Assembly: GCA_025435555.1 (NCBI GenBank)
Contig: JAIWWG010000099.1
Location: forward strand, 43,377 to 107,376
Direction of reading: 5' to 3'
Origin: Chytriomyces cf. hyalinus JEL632
Lineage: Eukaryota; Chytridiomycota; Chytridiomycetes; Chytridiales; Chytriomycetaceae
DNA: 64,000 nucleotides
A model generated the notes under the pieces. The model saw only the letters and a list, made by a program, of their open reading frames with translations, did not search any database and had not been told where the DNA came from. The translations under genes were made by a program, and so were the position numbers. Below are positions 44,401-56,211 of this stretch, one piece after another; within the stretch, counting starts at the first letter, position 1, and each line of letters begins with the position of its first letter.

Positions 44401-47400
44401 GCGACCTCTCTGGTGAACTGGTCTCCATCGGAACAAGACCCACACCAAACTCTGACGGACCTCAGGAGAATGCCATCAGTAATTCTGGCAATGTCGCTGC
44501 GGCACCGCTGTCAGTTGATTCCAAAAAACCTCCCAAGAAAGCTTTGTTCAAGATGTTTAAATCTAAAAAAGCTGATGCGCCAACTTCAGCAGGGAAGTTG
44601 AACTCCGATGTCGATCCAAAAGCGGTAGTTGTGCTTCCTTTAAATGGGCGCAGTCAGGATGGACAGGATCTTCTGGCAGTGATTGAGGAGCCAACCAATG
44701 GTATACCTCTTGATCATGAAATCGTGGCTATCTCCGCGAGGCCAGTATTTGAACCTGAAGTGCGAGGTACAGACACCAGAGACGCTGAAACGGATAGCTC
44801 TGTTGTTGACCGTGCGATGACAATAGATGACGCCTTATTGAGCGGGGCTAATCGCCTCTCAACTGCAAAAGCAAACACCGGAGTTATGTCTACGGACACG
44901 AAAGCAGCAGACGTTGCAGCAAGTGGGACATCTGCGGAAAACGTTGGAGACCCGCAAATGATGCCTGTTGAACTTTCAAAGATTGTGGAAATGGCGACTC
45001 CCGCACACTCCACGATTCCTGTCGTTGACTTCGCCGCATCACTGAATGTTGCTTCCGTTCCAGTAACGTCATCGGAATTCATCAACTCTGAAATCGATAA
45101 TCATGAACCAGCATCTGGCGTGACGGTGATCGAAGAGGATGTGATCAGCACAACGCTGAATCATGCCGACACTTCAATCATTCAGCAAGCGGGAATTACT
45201 ACAACCAAAATATTTCGCTACTCATCGCAAACGGCTAGCGCACCATCAGCTAGTGCCATAACTTCGGGGGATATGAGCGACTGGACTATAGCTAGTCCTG
45301 AAATTCGATCTTCAACTAAAATTCCTGCGCTTTCAGAAGCAGTCAATATCGATTCCGTAGATGAGGAAGTCAACGCGGTTGTCATAAAAGAGTCGGAGCT
45401 TCTCATTCCAGTTGAATCCACCCATTTAATCGACAATCTGGGCGTCGACACAACATCAAGCACTGAATTGTCTACTGAATCGTCGGACTCATATATTCAT
45501 TTATCCTCTCGAGTTACTGTTATTGCCGAAGCAATCAACACTGCGAAAGACACAAGTCTGCCTGAAGGAATGCCGAATGTTCCTCATATCGAAAATCTAT
45601 CCATCGCAGATGGCGCGTCTCACGATTTATCTCGCGCTGAGAAACCTGTTACTAAGGTTGACAACGAACCTCGCTCTCCAGTTGACTCGTCGGACTTCGC
45701 GGTAACTAAGACTCAGTCCAACAGTCCGGTCACATCTAAACCGAGATCCTTCTTTGGAAGAATCTTGAGTAGTGTATCTGGAACTACCTCATCAGATGCA
45801 TTGAATGGTCCGCTGGAGACTATTGCCGTCACATCTGCTGGAATCAGCCCCGTTCAAGAACAGTCGCCATCAGAAAACAAAACCAGTGCTGCTTGTGAAG
45901 GCAATGCTCGCACAAGTGACAAAATTGATTCAAACGCTCGGAGTTCGACCGTTGTTGTGATGGAAGAAGAAAATGAGGGTGTATTGCACTCGAACGATGC
46001 GGCTGGGTCTGTCATGGCTTCAAACATTCTCAAGGATGTTTCTGTGGCCTCAAGTGACATAGAATCAGCATCAATGAATCCCAGTGTGAAGACAGCCATG
46101 TCTGAGAAGGTTGAAGTTAGTCAGGAAGTGGACATTCCGGCTCAAAACACTTTGTCTTCTGCAAATGTGGCACCAATAACCAAAGACGAGACGGTTACGA
46201 GAAGCTTGGAAGAGGCTTATCCAAAAACAGCGTCACTTGATGTGGCAACGGCTCCCGGTACTGTATCTTTGGACGAATCGAGGAGTGAAAACGCATCTTT
46301 CGCTTCCGATGGGCAAAAATCTTCGAATGCGGAAAGTCATACGAGTGGCATGCTGGCTACAAACAGAGAGCTCCCTAAAACTGCGACTGATGCAGCATTT
46401 GCGATGCAAGGAGCAGTTCCTGAAAGCAAGCCGGCCAAGAAACCAATTGTCAAACTGGTAAAGGTTTCCAAGTCCGAACCGAAAAAATCGTTGGTGCAAG
46501 TAATGCCAGAGACCGATATCGGCAGACGTACTGATCCCAGCTCAAGTATGACTGCCAATGAAAGTTTGCTTGATGACAAGAAGCAAGAATCTGAACGAAT
46601 TGTGTCCAAGGCTGATGAGGAATTGGTAAATGTCCAGGTGGTGCCTCAGAATACTGCCGATTCCTCTTCCACGCTTGCTGCGACGGGAGCGCAAATCAAA
46701 ATTGCGAAAAAACCAATCGTGAAAATGGTAAAAGCCACCAGGGTGGAGAGAAAGGAAGAAACTGGAGAACACTCATCGATCGCCACCTCTGATGCACCAT
46801 TGCCCGACAACGTCCAAGAGGACAGTGCAGCTGTGCCTGCGCAGGTTCCGAAAGGTTCGATACTTGCATCTTCCAAAAGTGATGACGGTGAGAGCACTTT
46901 TGAGTTAACTTCAAGTGATTCTGACCATGTATTTTTTCGCCCCGGACTATCAGTGCTGCCTTCAACAATCATTGATGTCGCCGGTAGTGAGCGGAAAGTT
47001 TCCGTGTTGGAGGGAGTAGTCCCCGTCACCCCAGAAGTATCACATGAATCGGCACCAGTTGCACCCAAGAAAGTCGCCAGAAAGATAGTTATTGCCAAAA
47101 GGAAAGTCGATACCCCCGTCATTTCCCCTCAACTGAGGGTGGCCGAATTCGAAAGTAGTCCTTCCCAGGACTTTTCAGTCGAAAACACGACGGCCAGCAA
47201 CGAGTCAGCATTAACAGACAAGGCAAACGATATTCCGGAAGAAACGATGAAATTTTCGGACAGCATAACGACAGCAGTGGGAGCAGCTTCTCCTGATGGA
47301 GTCTCCGAAGCCAGCGTGTCTGTTTTAATCCCTGAGCCTGGCAGTACAGGGCCTATAGCGCAGAAGGAGTTGGATGCTCTTACTGGTACAGTTTAGAGTG

Positions 47401-50400
47401 AAGGTCTTTAGTGCAACTAATTAGCCTGTATCAGGAGTAGAAGTTCGTTCTCCAACAGTGACATCTCCGATCAGCAAAGCAGACGGACCTCAAATCCCTG
47501 TTCCTTTTGAATTCATCGCTGTACCGGCATACACTACTCGTGTTCGCTCTGACAGTGTTGGTCCTCAATCCATCGACGGCTTTGATTCTGGTATTTCACG
47601 CAATTGGTATTTTGTGTTTCATTCACTCATAAGAATTGCCCAATCAGAAATCGACGACAGATCCGATGCGGGCTCAGCCGCTGCAGAATCTAATGCCGAT
47701 AGCGATGTTACAAATGATGGGGTGTACTTTTCTCCTCGTCGTAACACATCCGTGAGCTTGGCGTCAGAACTTGTGCTGGGTGGCAAAAGATCGTCAATTA
47801 TTGTCCGAGCTACTCCTACTACGGACCTTGTTCGTTCTCCTTCACGCACATCATTGCAGCGACCCAGAAATTCCTTTGTTTATGAGATGACAAGACCAGG
47901 TTCTCGTACGGCAAGTTCGTCTGACATCCGCAAAGAAGCCCGGCACAGACTCTCAACTGTGTCGACTCCTTCAAGACGTGCATCCGCTGCTATTTCCATT
48001 GCGACAATACCAGGTGTTGATTCTGTTCCGTTTGGCAAAAATGCTGAGTCAACCGCTATCGATTCCGAAGATGTAATCGTTCTTCAAAAGCGTGCCTCAA
48101 TGTCATCACTCTCTGGTCGGTCTGTTGACTCTACAGGAAAACGGAAAAGCTTCTTGGAGTCTTTAAATGACGTTTCTTCAATTGTGTCGAGTGTTTCTCC
48201 ACGTCGAGTTACTTCCCCGACAGATACCATTTCCGCAATGAAACTGGTGGATACTTACAGTTCTACTGTTTCCCAAGGATGGTGGACTCGATTTACAGAA
48301 GCTACGAAGGCATTGTTCTCTGGATTTGACGGTTACGAATTCCTGACTAGGAACTCAGAGATTGATGGAGACCGCAGCGATGACGTCCTTATGGCCGTTT
48401 TTGCTGCGTCCGGAGCACCAGTGGATGAAACTGAAATAGCCCGTTGCATGGATCAGTTGAATGCATCCCCAGATTTGGCGCGAGAATTTTTAGGCGAGCT
48501 CGGATCGGTAGTTCAGACCACTTCTCCGCGCCACTTTTACTACAACATACTTCCGATTTGGAATGCCAACGACCTTGCGCCAGCAATGACGTTGAAGGTG
48601 ATTTTTTTTCAATACCTTAAAGGATGCAATCGCTTCAACAATATATGCTTTTAGGACGGATTGGCAAAAATGGCAGAAGCTTATCCAGAATTCAAGCCTG
48701 ATTTGTTTGGTTTTATCGCAGAAGCCAAAAAAATCAGCCCACCGTTTTCCGTGTCCAAGTTTTTGGAAGCATTTAGCACAGTTCAAGGTGACATGAGTGA
48801 GGAAAAAATTGTCTCTTGTTTCAAGGTTCGTTTTCCTTTTCGGTACCTTTTTCATAACGTTGTTGATTGACGCCGTGTCAAGTACTCGGGTGCCGATGCG
48901 ACCGCCGAAGATTGCAAGAAGCTTCTTGCCCTATTCTCTGGCCTTTGGAGTTATGATGGCTTGAGGGATTTCAGCCAGATTGTGCGCAGGGTCGGCGTGC
49001 CAACTTTCCTTTCTGGATACAGAGAGGTTTCGAAGCCGACTGTTGAACAAAGCCGGCCCTCAGCGATGGTATGTTTGAAAGTATTCACCGTCTCTTGGTA
49101 TTAACACCCAGCGCATTCTAGGCGTGGATCTCAAGCATAAGTGACATGGGTCCTAAAGTTCGCTTTGACCCACTAAGCTTTCAAAACGGATGTCGGGCCA
49201 TCAATCCCGTATTTACTATGAACACATTTTTGGTCAATTTAGCTGAAGAGGAAGAGTTCTTGGGAGATGTCACAATTCGAAAAACTCTTTCGGTCAGTCC
49301 AGTTTCGTTCAATATGTGTGTTACTGTTCAATCGAAGAGTATTTCTCACTGACTTTTTCCAGATGAGTGGTCTTGATTTGACGGATGAAGAGTTTGAAGA
49401 AGTGATGGTGTTAAGCTGTGGGGATTTTGAGAGTCGCTTTGATGTGTTCTGTGGCTGGTGGCAGTTCATTCGGTTGTGGGGAGTTGACAGTTACTTCGCG
49501 TCAGTTGAGGGTATTCTTGCGGAGCAACGGAGCAAGAATGCGCTTGTCATGGTGAGCAGACATCACGAATTTCTTACCAAGTTTTTTTTACTGGGGTTAT
49601 TGACATGTCTGTTTCAAGACGTTTTTGTCTCGTATTCATGGCCTTGGAGAGGATGTCCAATTCAATCTTCGCGGTTTCGTGGCTTCTTGCAAAAAGCAAA
49701 ATGCTGACTTTAGCCTTCAGCAATTCTGTGAAAACGTCCGCAGCATCCCTCGCTTGGAATCAGACTCCTTACACGAAGCCTTTGTGGTGAGAGCAGTCAG
49801 CAGCGTGTTGCGATAGCAGTTCTTATTCTAACGTATGTCTCCAGCAAAGCGGCATTGATTTGGACCCAGATTCTGTCGAGTACAAGAATTTGTTGGAAAC
49901 CCTTTTTGGCGACGAAGCGCTTGCAATGGCGGCCATGCGTGAATGGCACTACATCCTTAAGCGACTAGGATCCGAATGGAGTGTTCTATACATGTACGCA
50001 CTGGTTGAACAGCACGAACGCGTACAAAATTCTGTGCAGGATTTCAAATCGGAGATCCAAGCGATTCCAGTGATGATTGACGGAAAGCCGTCGCAAGTTC
50101 GGTTTACGCTGCGCTCATTTGTTGAAAAGTGCAAGTCGCTGAAGTCGGAGTGGAATTCGGACGCGGCCGCAGATTTTGATTTGAAAGCGTTGCTTGAAAA
50201 GTTGACACACATCTCTGATCATGGGAACACGGTTGATACGCTGATTAGTGCTTTCAAGTCTGTCGGAATTTACACGACGGACAAGGAGTATGAGCTGTTG
50301 ATTGGATCGATCGCGGGCGGCGACTATTTGTCGTCTCTGGTTGTGTTCCAGATGCTGATTGTGTTTTTGAAGAAGTGGGGAATGGAATGGAACATGTGGA

Positions 50401-51825
50401 TTATTTGGTCGCTTCTGGATGACAAGGAGCACGATGATGATGTTCTGACTGTGAGTGCCTCTTTTTTTGTCATTCTTCGCAAATTCATCTGAAGGTCTTA
50501 TTTTCCCCATGTTCAGCGCTTTGTTCTTCATGTGCACACCTTTGATCCAAAAGCTAAATTTGACCTGGTCAAGTTTGTTGAACGATGCGGAACGCTGGAA
50601 AACTCTTGGCAGGCGGAGAGTTCGTTTGATTTGGAGAAATTTATGACTGGTTTATTGGCCGTCGAAGGAAAGATATCGCTCGAAGCGGTTGAGCCTGTGT
50701 TCAGGGTATCCTCAATTTTGTTGCTGTTTGATCCTCAATCTTTTCGAAACTAAACATGCTTCTCAGTCTTGCGGTATCAGAACCACGTTGGACGAATACT
50801 CAGATCTCATCACCACGCTCACTGGAGGAGACTTTGACGACATTGCTGCGTCAGTGCTGGCTTATTGGATATCGCTTGTGAAGCTCTGGGGTGTTCAATG
50901 GTTTATGCGTTGCGGTCCAAGTTTCTTTGAGCGATTCAATAATGCCCAAGCAGCAGCAGACAAGCTTGACACGGCTCTTACAATTACTGATAATCGATTG
51001 GATGTCCGCACGTTCGAATGGTACTGTCAAATCAAGAATGGAGGATTCTCCCTTCCCAACTTCCTCGATGCCCTTGTGCAAAGCGCAGGAAAGAATAGCA
51101 GCAGTGGAAACGATTTCATGACTGAAGACATGCTGCTTCTTTTGCTTTCGGAGCAAAGGGTGGAACTTTCGAACGAAGAACTGACGAATCTCGTTGGCGT
51201 GCTGACAGGAGCCGACGGGAATGATGGAATGCACATTATTTGGGAATGGGTGTTACTCTTGCGAGCGATTAGTGTGCGATATTTCATGCTCGCGTACCAG
51301 GTTGAGTCTATGTGGGCTTCTGTGAATGTAGACACAGGGTTGGCGATCAAGGCGTTTCATTCACGAGCGTCATATCGATGCGAGCGATTCAGCGTTGAGC
51401 GGTTTTTGACGAGCGCGCAAGGTTTGAAGGAGGACTGGGATGTTGAGCTGTTTTTCAATTACTTGGTCGAAATCCATGGGGACGTTTCGTTGCTTCATAT
51501 TCAACAGGCGTTCAAGGTGAATTGTTGTTGATGTGTTTCGATGAATGGTTGCAAACTAACCCGTCACTGATTTTAGGCAACTGATGTCGATGTTACCAGT
51601 GATCAAGCGATGGACCTTTTGACAAGTCTGACGGGTGATGAGGAACATGCACTTTCAGTTGCGCAAGATTGGATATCAACGGCATGGGTTGTTGGCATCA
51701 GAACACTTTTAGAGGCTGAGAATGCAATTCAAGTTGAGAAGGTACCGGAAGAGAGCGGTGGCTGGTTTTTTAGCCGTGTGATTCAAGCGGCGGAAAGCGC
51801 TGCCCGTGCCGTCGGTGGGGTGTGA
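38463..51825 (+). CDS. Giant kelch-like single-pass membrane protein with C-terminal helical repeats
   Basis: About 17 exons were joined in frame, giving roughly 4,050-4,100 residues. A signal peptide (MHVTVALLAIVRGVWACA) leads to an ectodomain with kelch-like blades (HSCTVSKGNLFVVGGLSSKG, then ARVGHVTVTLPSDDILVLFG, then GGVFCYGGRD). One membrane helix follows (LGLAIGIPILILLLCCVGGFVYG, near 39,850-39,915). The cytoplasmic side is a very long Ser/Thr/Glu/Val-rich region (to about 48,300), mostly in the single exon 41340-47385, with tandem repeats. The last 1,100 residues hold an unfamiliar helical repeat in about eight copies. Splicing at 38674-38734, 41275-41339 and 47386-47434 links the parts. 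The upper part might be a sensor or adhesion receptor; the function is unknown. It could be two genes if the 47386 splice is wrong. Confidence 0.65.
41864..44600 (+). repeat. Tandem coding repeats of about 226-227 codons in the giant protein
   Basis: At least four successive units lie in one exon. Units one and two are offset by 681 bp and share about 370 bp (42041-42413 and 42722-43094) at roughly 98% identity. A second pair (from about 43266 and 43944, offset 678 bp) is more diverged but shares ITSIAATPAAFI/VASIAATPATFI and NESGYxxKxTDQ. Each unit contains a basic-hydrophobic motif like PKKPVFKLFKSKK. The repeat keeps the frame. Confidence 0.9.
48380..51720 (+). repeat. Unfamiliar helical protein repeat, about eight copies
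   Basis: The consensus I read is F-x3-G-[IV] ... [ED]-[EY]-x2-L-x3-L-x-G-[GD]-D ... W-x2-[LI]-[LIVK]-[KR]-x-W-G-[VM]-x-W-[FY]. Copies centre near 48,420, 48,890, 49,370, 49,850, 50,250, 50,770, 51,150 and 51,580. Examples are GGWWQFIRLWGVDSYFA-like, LIVFLKKWGMEWNMW and ISLVKLWGVQWFM stretches. Each copy is preceded by a phenylalanine-rich linker such as FTLRSFVEKC or FDLVKFVERC. Introns recur just before the G-[IV] turn, all phase 0. Confidence 0.7.
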
Positions 51826-51868
51826 AGAAAGTCGTGAAATATATTCATTTTTAGAAAACGTCAACGGA

Positions 51869-52741
51869 ATGAGACCAAGAAATCTGACCAAGCTTGTACT
51901 TGGATGCACTGTCTCTGCAATAGCCACGGCAGCACTGCTCATGTGGTACCAGAGAAGGCAAGACGAGCACGATGACGAGGTGGATGATAATCCCGCACCC
52001 CAAGCGTTGCAGGAGTGGTACCAGCCAGACGCCCGAACTGTGGCCCAGATTGACGGACTGCCGCTTTCCCAGCGTCTTAAGGACTCTCACGATTGGGTGT
52101 CATTCTCGTTCCGGCCGCGACTTGTCTCAGCGGATCATCATCATGCGGTGTCGGAGCACAAGGAGAAAGCGTCGCTGCAGCCATATGGAAAGGGTCTCGG
52201 GATCATCCGCAACAGCAGTGAGGAAGACGTGGCTCGGTTTGAGGCACACCTTATTCGCGGCAATGCTCTCTACGGACCTGGTCGGATCGAGTACAGCACA
52301 ATTGCCTTCAACCCTGATCGACGCGCTATTGTGAAAGTTGTCCGCTTCGGCAGCAAACTAACAGGGCACGAGGGTGTCCTGCACGGAGGTTGTACAGCGG
52401 GCTTCTTTGACGATGCATTTGGGACCCTGTTCTTTCTCGAGGCACGCGGCGAGTTTGACGGCGTCACAGCCAATCTGAGCGTCAACTACAGGGCACCCAT
52501 TCTAACGCCAGCGATCGTGGCTTTTGTGTTGTGGATCGACCGCATCGAAGGAAGGAAGGTTTTCATGAAGGGTGAGGTGCGCAGTGTTGCGAACGATGCT
52601 GAAGATCTGACGCTGGAGGGTGTTGCTGAAGTGGATGTCGGTGCCTCGATTGCTGGCGCCAAGAGCATCAAGCATGCGGAGGCAACCTGTCTCTTTATTA
52701 AGCTGAACCATGAGCAGATGGCGAAGATGAAGCAACAGTAA
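51869..52741 (+). CDS. Hotdog-fold thioesterase (PaaI/THEM4-like)
   Basis: A single-exon gene of 290 residues, starting 43 bp after the giant gene's stop. A basic N-terminus and one hydrophobic helix (LVLGCTVSAIATAALLMW) suggest an anchor, possibly in the mitochondrial inner membrane. The hotdog domain has VRFGSKLTGHEGVLHGGCTAGFFDDAFGT, in which the HGG and following Asp are the typical catalytic segment, then ANLSVNYRAPI and the strand GVAEVDVG. The family hydrolyses acyl-CoA thioesters; substrate unknown. The Met at 51869 (MRPRNLTK) is chosen because the in-frame codon at 51806 is non-ATG and lies in the previous gene. Confidence 0.85.
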   Translation: MRPRNLTKLVLGCTVSAIATAALLMWYQRRQDEHDDEVDDNPAPQALQEWYQPDARTVAQIDGLPLSQRLKDSHDWVSFSFRPRLVSADHHHAVSEHKEKASLQPYGKGLGIIRNSSEEDVARFEAHLIRGNALYGPGRIEYSTIAFNPDRRAIVKVVRFGSKLTGHEGVLHGGCTAGFFDDAFGTLFFLEARGEFDGVTANLSVNYRAPILTPAIVAFVLWIDRIEGRKVFMKGEVRSVANDAEDLTLEGVAEVDVGASIAGAKSIKHAEATCLFIKLNHEQMAKMKQQ

Positions 52742-52790
52742 AGCTTGAATACCAATTTTAATTTGTGTTCGCATTTGAACAGGCTAATAC

Positions 52791-54694
52791 ATGTACGCAC
52801 GCGCACTCAGCAGAGCTCGCAGACTGTCGAGCATGCCACAAAGCAACAACAACAAAGGCCTAAAAGGCAACGGGACCATGCTTGCGACGGGTCTTGTTCT
52901 GAGCGGAGGTGCTGCCGCGTATCTGCTGAGCGGCGAGAGCGCTCGGCCACTCTCGACAAAGGCGGCGCCAGTCTCAGTTGGCGGCTCAGGGCTGACCCCG
53001 GCTGAGGCAGAGTCCGTGTTACGGCATTATCAAAAATCTATCCTGACCGACCTTCCAAGACATTCGGTTGTGAGGTGCGTTTTTTATTAAACGTGTCGCC
53101 TCTCATGCCACTCTCATCGGTTCTCCATCGCAGATGCGACCTTTCATCAGTCGCATCAAACGACCCGCGCGAAGACTTCCACTCCGAGCATCAATGTGGA
53201 AAGGGACTTCTTTTTGCTGTTATGGATGGTCACGGAGGCACGGGTGAGCTTTCCCTGTTTTCTTGCTGCTTCTGTCGTTTGTTTGTCATTATTGTTATTA
53301 TTATTGTTATTATTCTATTTATTGCAATGGTTGTTCAGTAACCAAGGTCGCCTCTCCAGAATGCGCTGATGTGGTTCAGAAGCACCTTGCTGCGTACGTG
53401 GCAAATGCTCTTGACGTTGCTTTGGGTGGTGACACTGCCAAACGCAGTTCATGGATTCCCTCATTTGCCACTTCTGTTTCACCTATCTCGTCCACATCTG
53501 CACCTTCAATCTCCTCTGATCCGCGCATCTTATCGAACATCAGTATGCAATCAACCAACGATCAATCAGACGGGCCAGATCCTGTCCGCAAACAGCTTAT
53601 CATGGATGCGCTTGTATCCGCCTTTGCCCGCCTGGACGATGACATTTGCAACGGTGGTATTGACATTGAGACACCTGTTTCAACCACGGACGAGATGATT
53701 CGTGCTCATTTGCGGCCTGCTCTTGCCGGCTCCTGCACACTGCTGGCTTACATTGAAGGTCGCGATGTTTATGTCGCATGCACAGGCGATTCTCGCGCCG
53801 TCCTTGGAAGGCGTTCAACAATCGATTCAGTTTGGCTGGATCCACTTGATTTGTCGGTGGACCAGACAGTTAGAAATCCTCAAGAGTACAACCGATTGCT
53901 GGATGAACATCCGGGGGAGTTGGAGACTGTTGTTGTGAAGGGAAGAGTTTTAGGAGGTCTCATGCCTACCCGAGCATTTGGTGAGTGAAGGTTGTTGAGT
54001 TGACGATTGCTGGATAAGTTGTTGGCATCGGAACATCTGACAATCTTGCGTTTGGATATTAGGTGATGCCAGATACAAATGGCCAACTCAGCTTTCTTCC
54101 ATTCTCTTGCCACATGTGACAAACCGCAATCCACCCAAAAACTACAAAACTCCGCCATATGTGACGGCGAGGCCAGTTGTAACTCATTATCGCATCACAC
54201 CATCGCGCGACATGTTCCTTGTTCTTGCCACCGACGGGTTATACGACGAACTGTCGTCGCAAGAAGTTGTAACGGTCGTTTCTGGATTTTTACAGCACCA
54301 CCAAGTCGCAGCAAAGCCGACTGTGGAATGGGGCACTGATCCGCTTTCGAACAAATCCTTCAAATTGACCAGCGATACAAATGCAGCCACCTGTTTGATT
54401 CGAAACGCGCTCGGTGGAGCAAATGAAGACAAAATGCGGAAACTGATGGGAATTCCCGCCCCGTACTCTCGCCGATTTCGAGACGATATCACTGTGAATG
54501 TGCTGTTTTTTCAACACGATTCCAAAGTGTCACAGCATGTGGGACTGGATGGGGGCCGTCTTGTTAAGGAAGCGACGGATGCTGTCCATGGGTTGCCTGG
54601 GGTAGATTTGTCTCTTGCCAATGTAAAGCAACATCGCTTGCAGAGCTGGGTCTCGTATTTCGCAAAGAAGGATCAGCAGCAATCTAAGCTGTGA
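52791..54694 (+). CDS. Mitochondrial-type PP2C protein phosphatase
   Basis: At least four exons. The N-terminus is basic with a short hydrophobic helix (MLATGLVLSGGAAAYLL), fitting mitochondrial targeting. PP2C motifs appear in order: EDFHSEHQCGKGLLFAVMDGHGG (metal-binding Asp in DGHGG), ALAGSCTLLAYIEGRDVYVA, CTGDSRAVLG, MFLVLATDGLYDELSSQEVV, and RRFRDDITVNVLFF (the C-terminal DD). The insertion between DGHGG and GSC, and the ARAGxxxP-like region GGLMPTRAFGDARYKW, are like the PDP/PTC5 group that dephosphorylates pyruvate dehydrogenase. The target is inferred from this similarity. Confidence 0.88.
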
Positions 54695-55244
54695 TTTCTT
54701 GCCTTCCTTAATTTAAGTTTACACGCGCAATATGACTGATGTTACGTTGCTCTTGTTGATGTCATTCACCTGACTGAATAAAGATGAAAGCACGAACAGC
54801 TTGAGGTTGCTAGTGTCAAATTCAAGGAACAATCACTCGTGAAGCAGCACAGGATGGTTGTGGCTGCATTTGAGGAGGAATGTAAAATCGGCGCATGGAG
54901 GTATTTTCCCGTTCTTTTTTTTTTTTTCTTTTTTTTTTTGGTTGCTCTTCTCTGACGCTAACAAATTCACTGCCTTCACACCATTCAGTCCAAATCAAGA
55001 CGAAGTAGCTGAGGACCGATTTCCCCCCATTGACACGCCCACCATTTCTGTGGAGATTCTATAATAAAATTTTGAATTGTTGAAGCTGCGGCTGCGGCAA
55101 GTGACAAATCAACTCAACTTTGAATAGTGTGAGGATTGTTCACTAAAAGTCAGTGACGAGTATCGTGTTTGATTTGAGTGACAGTTTTCGCTGAAATGTG
55201 AAGAGCATTGTGTGGTCAAATAAAAAGTTCAGTATTGACTAAAA
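54695..55244 (+). other. Intergenic region with a possible tiny two-exon gene
   Basis: AATAAA at about 54,776 likely ends the phosphatase transcript. From an ATG at 54854 a short frame (MVVAAFEEECKIGAW) could splice (GT near 54899, AG near 54988) to SPNQDEVAEDRFPPIDTPTI and a stop at 55064, directly followed by an AATAAA-like word. This would give about 40 residues. I do not recognise it, and it may be the last exons of a larger gene. The intron contains long T-runs (54917-54941). Confidence 0.25.
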
Positions 55245-56211
55245 ATGGACCCAACAAATGCTTGGACAGTCAACCCAATGATTGAAGAGGGCAAATTCGC
55301 AGAAGTTGTGACTCTCTTTGGCTACATGTACGGAACCAGTATGGAAGCTATTGATAAAGTCACTGAGGAAGGCAAAGTGTGCATCACGGCGTTTTTTTTT
55401 TCTTGAAGGGAAAATATCGATTGCTAACGCCTACTTTGGGTAAACAGGGAGTCCTAGCCCTGAAAAGATCCCACCTAAAACCTCTCTACATTTTCATAAC
55501 AGTCCCATCATTAGAAGTACTCAAAAATCGACTGGAAAAGCGTTTTCGCCCTTCAACTGCACATCGGACCAGTGAAACACCGACAACCTATGCCCACACC
55601 GGAATCACAATTCCAGAAAACAGCACAGCAGGTTCATCACCGGATCAGTCTCGTCCATCTTCAGGCCTGGATCGACCCTTGTCAGGGCTGCCCCCTGGCA
55701 TCTCAAACTTTTCACGGCCCATTAATGATTCATCCATGACTGCTGGAGGCTTGCTAGATTCTAGACCCATGTCTGCGGCATCAAATCGAAGCTCAAAGAC
55801 AACGGCGGCCTCTTGGGCGATGATGGGATTCGTCGAATGATATTGCAAAAAGGAGACGGAAACAGTAGCTTGTTGAACTTGGTGACAGGAGGGTACCCCA
55901 ATTCAGGAATGGTAGCATTGCCACCTTTGGTAAAGACGACCATTGGTGCTGCAACTCAGGTAAAGCCAGCCAATTCCGTGGATGGAACTGGAGCAGCTGC
56001 CCCGGCACCACCATCCTTGATGACGGAGGAGCAGTTTCAAGAAAACGTTCAGAAATGGATGGCAAAGGCACCCGGCGTACAATCCTATGCGGACTTGCAA
56101 GACTTTTTTGACCTCAAAATTATGAATGACGACCCAGAGCGCGCATACGCGGAGCTGAGGGATTTCTGCTTGACGACTTACATCAAGTGCTACAATGAGT
56201 CTGACAATTGA
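55245..56211 (+). CDS. Guanylate-kinase-like protein lacking the P-loop
   Basis: The first exon (55245-55376) reads PMIEEGKFAEVVTLFGYMYGTSMEAIDK, matching the GMP-binding part of guanylate kinase (family: EGxFLEWAEFxGxxYGTSxxAV). GVLALKRSHLKPLYIFITVPSLEVL follows, and the C-terminus has YADLQDFFDLKIMNDDPERAYAELRDF, as in LRGUK-type proteins. The N-terminal third, with the Walker A loop, is absent, and a Ser/Pro/Gly-rich insertion replaces the lid. Two places need attention: the first intron is either 32 nt (55377-55408) or 71 nt (to 55447), and between about 55,765 and 55,840 the frame must shift by one without a usable splice site. It could be a non-catalytic binding protein or a decaying gene. 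Confidence 0.5.
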
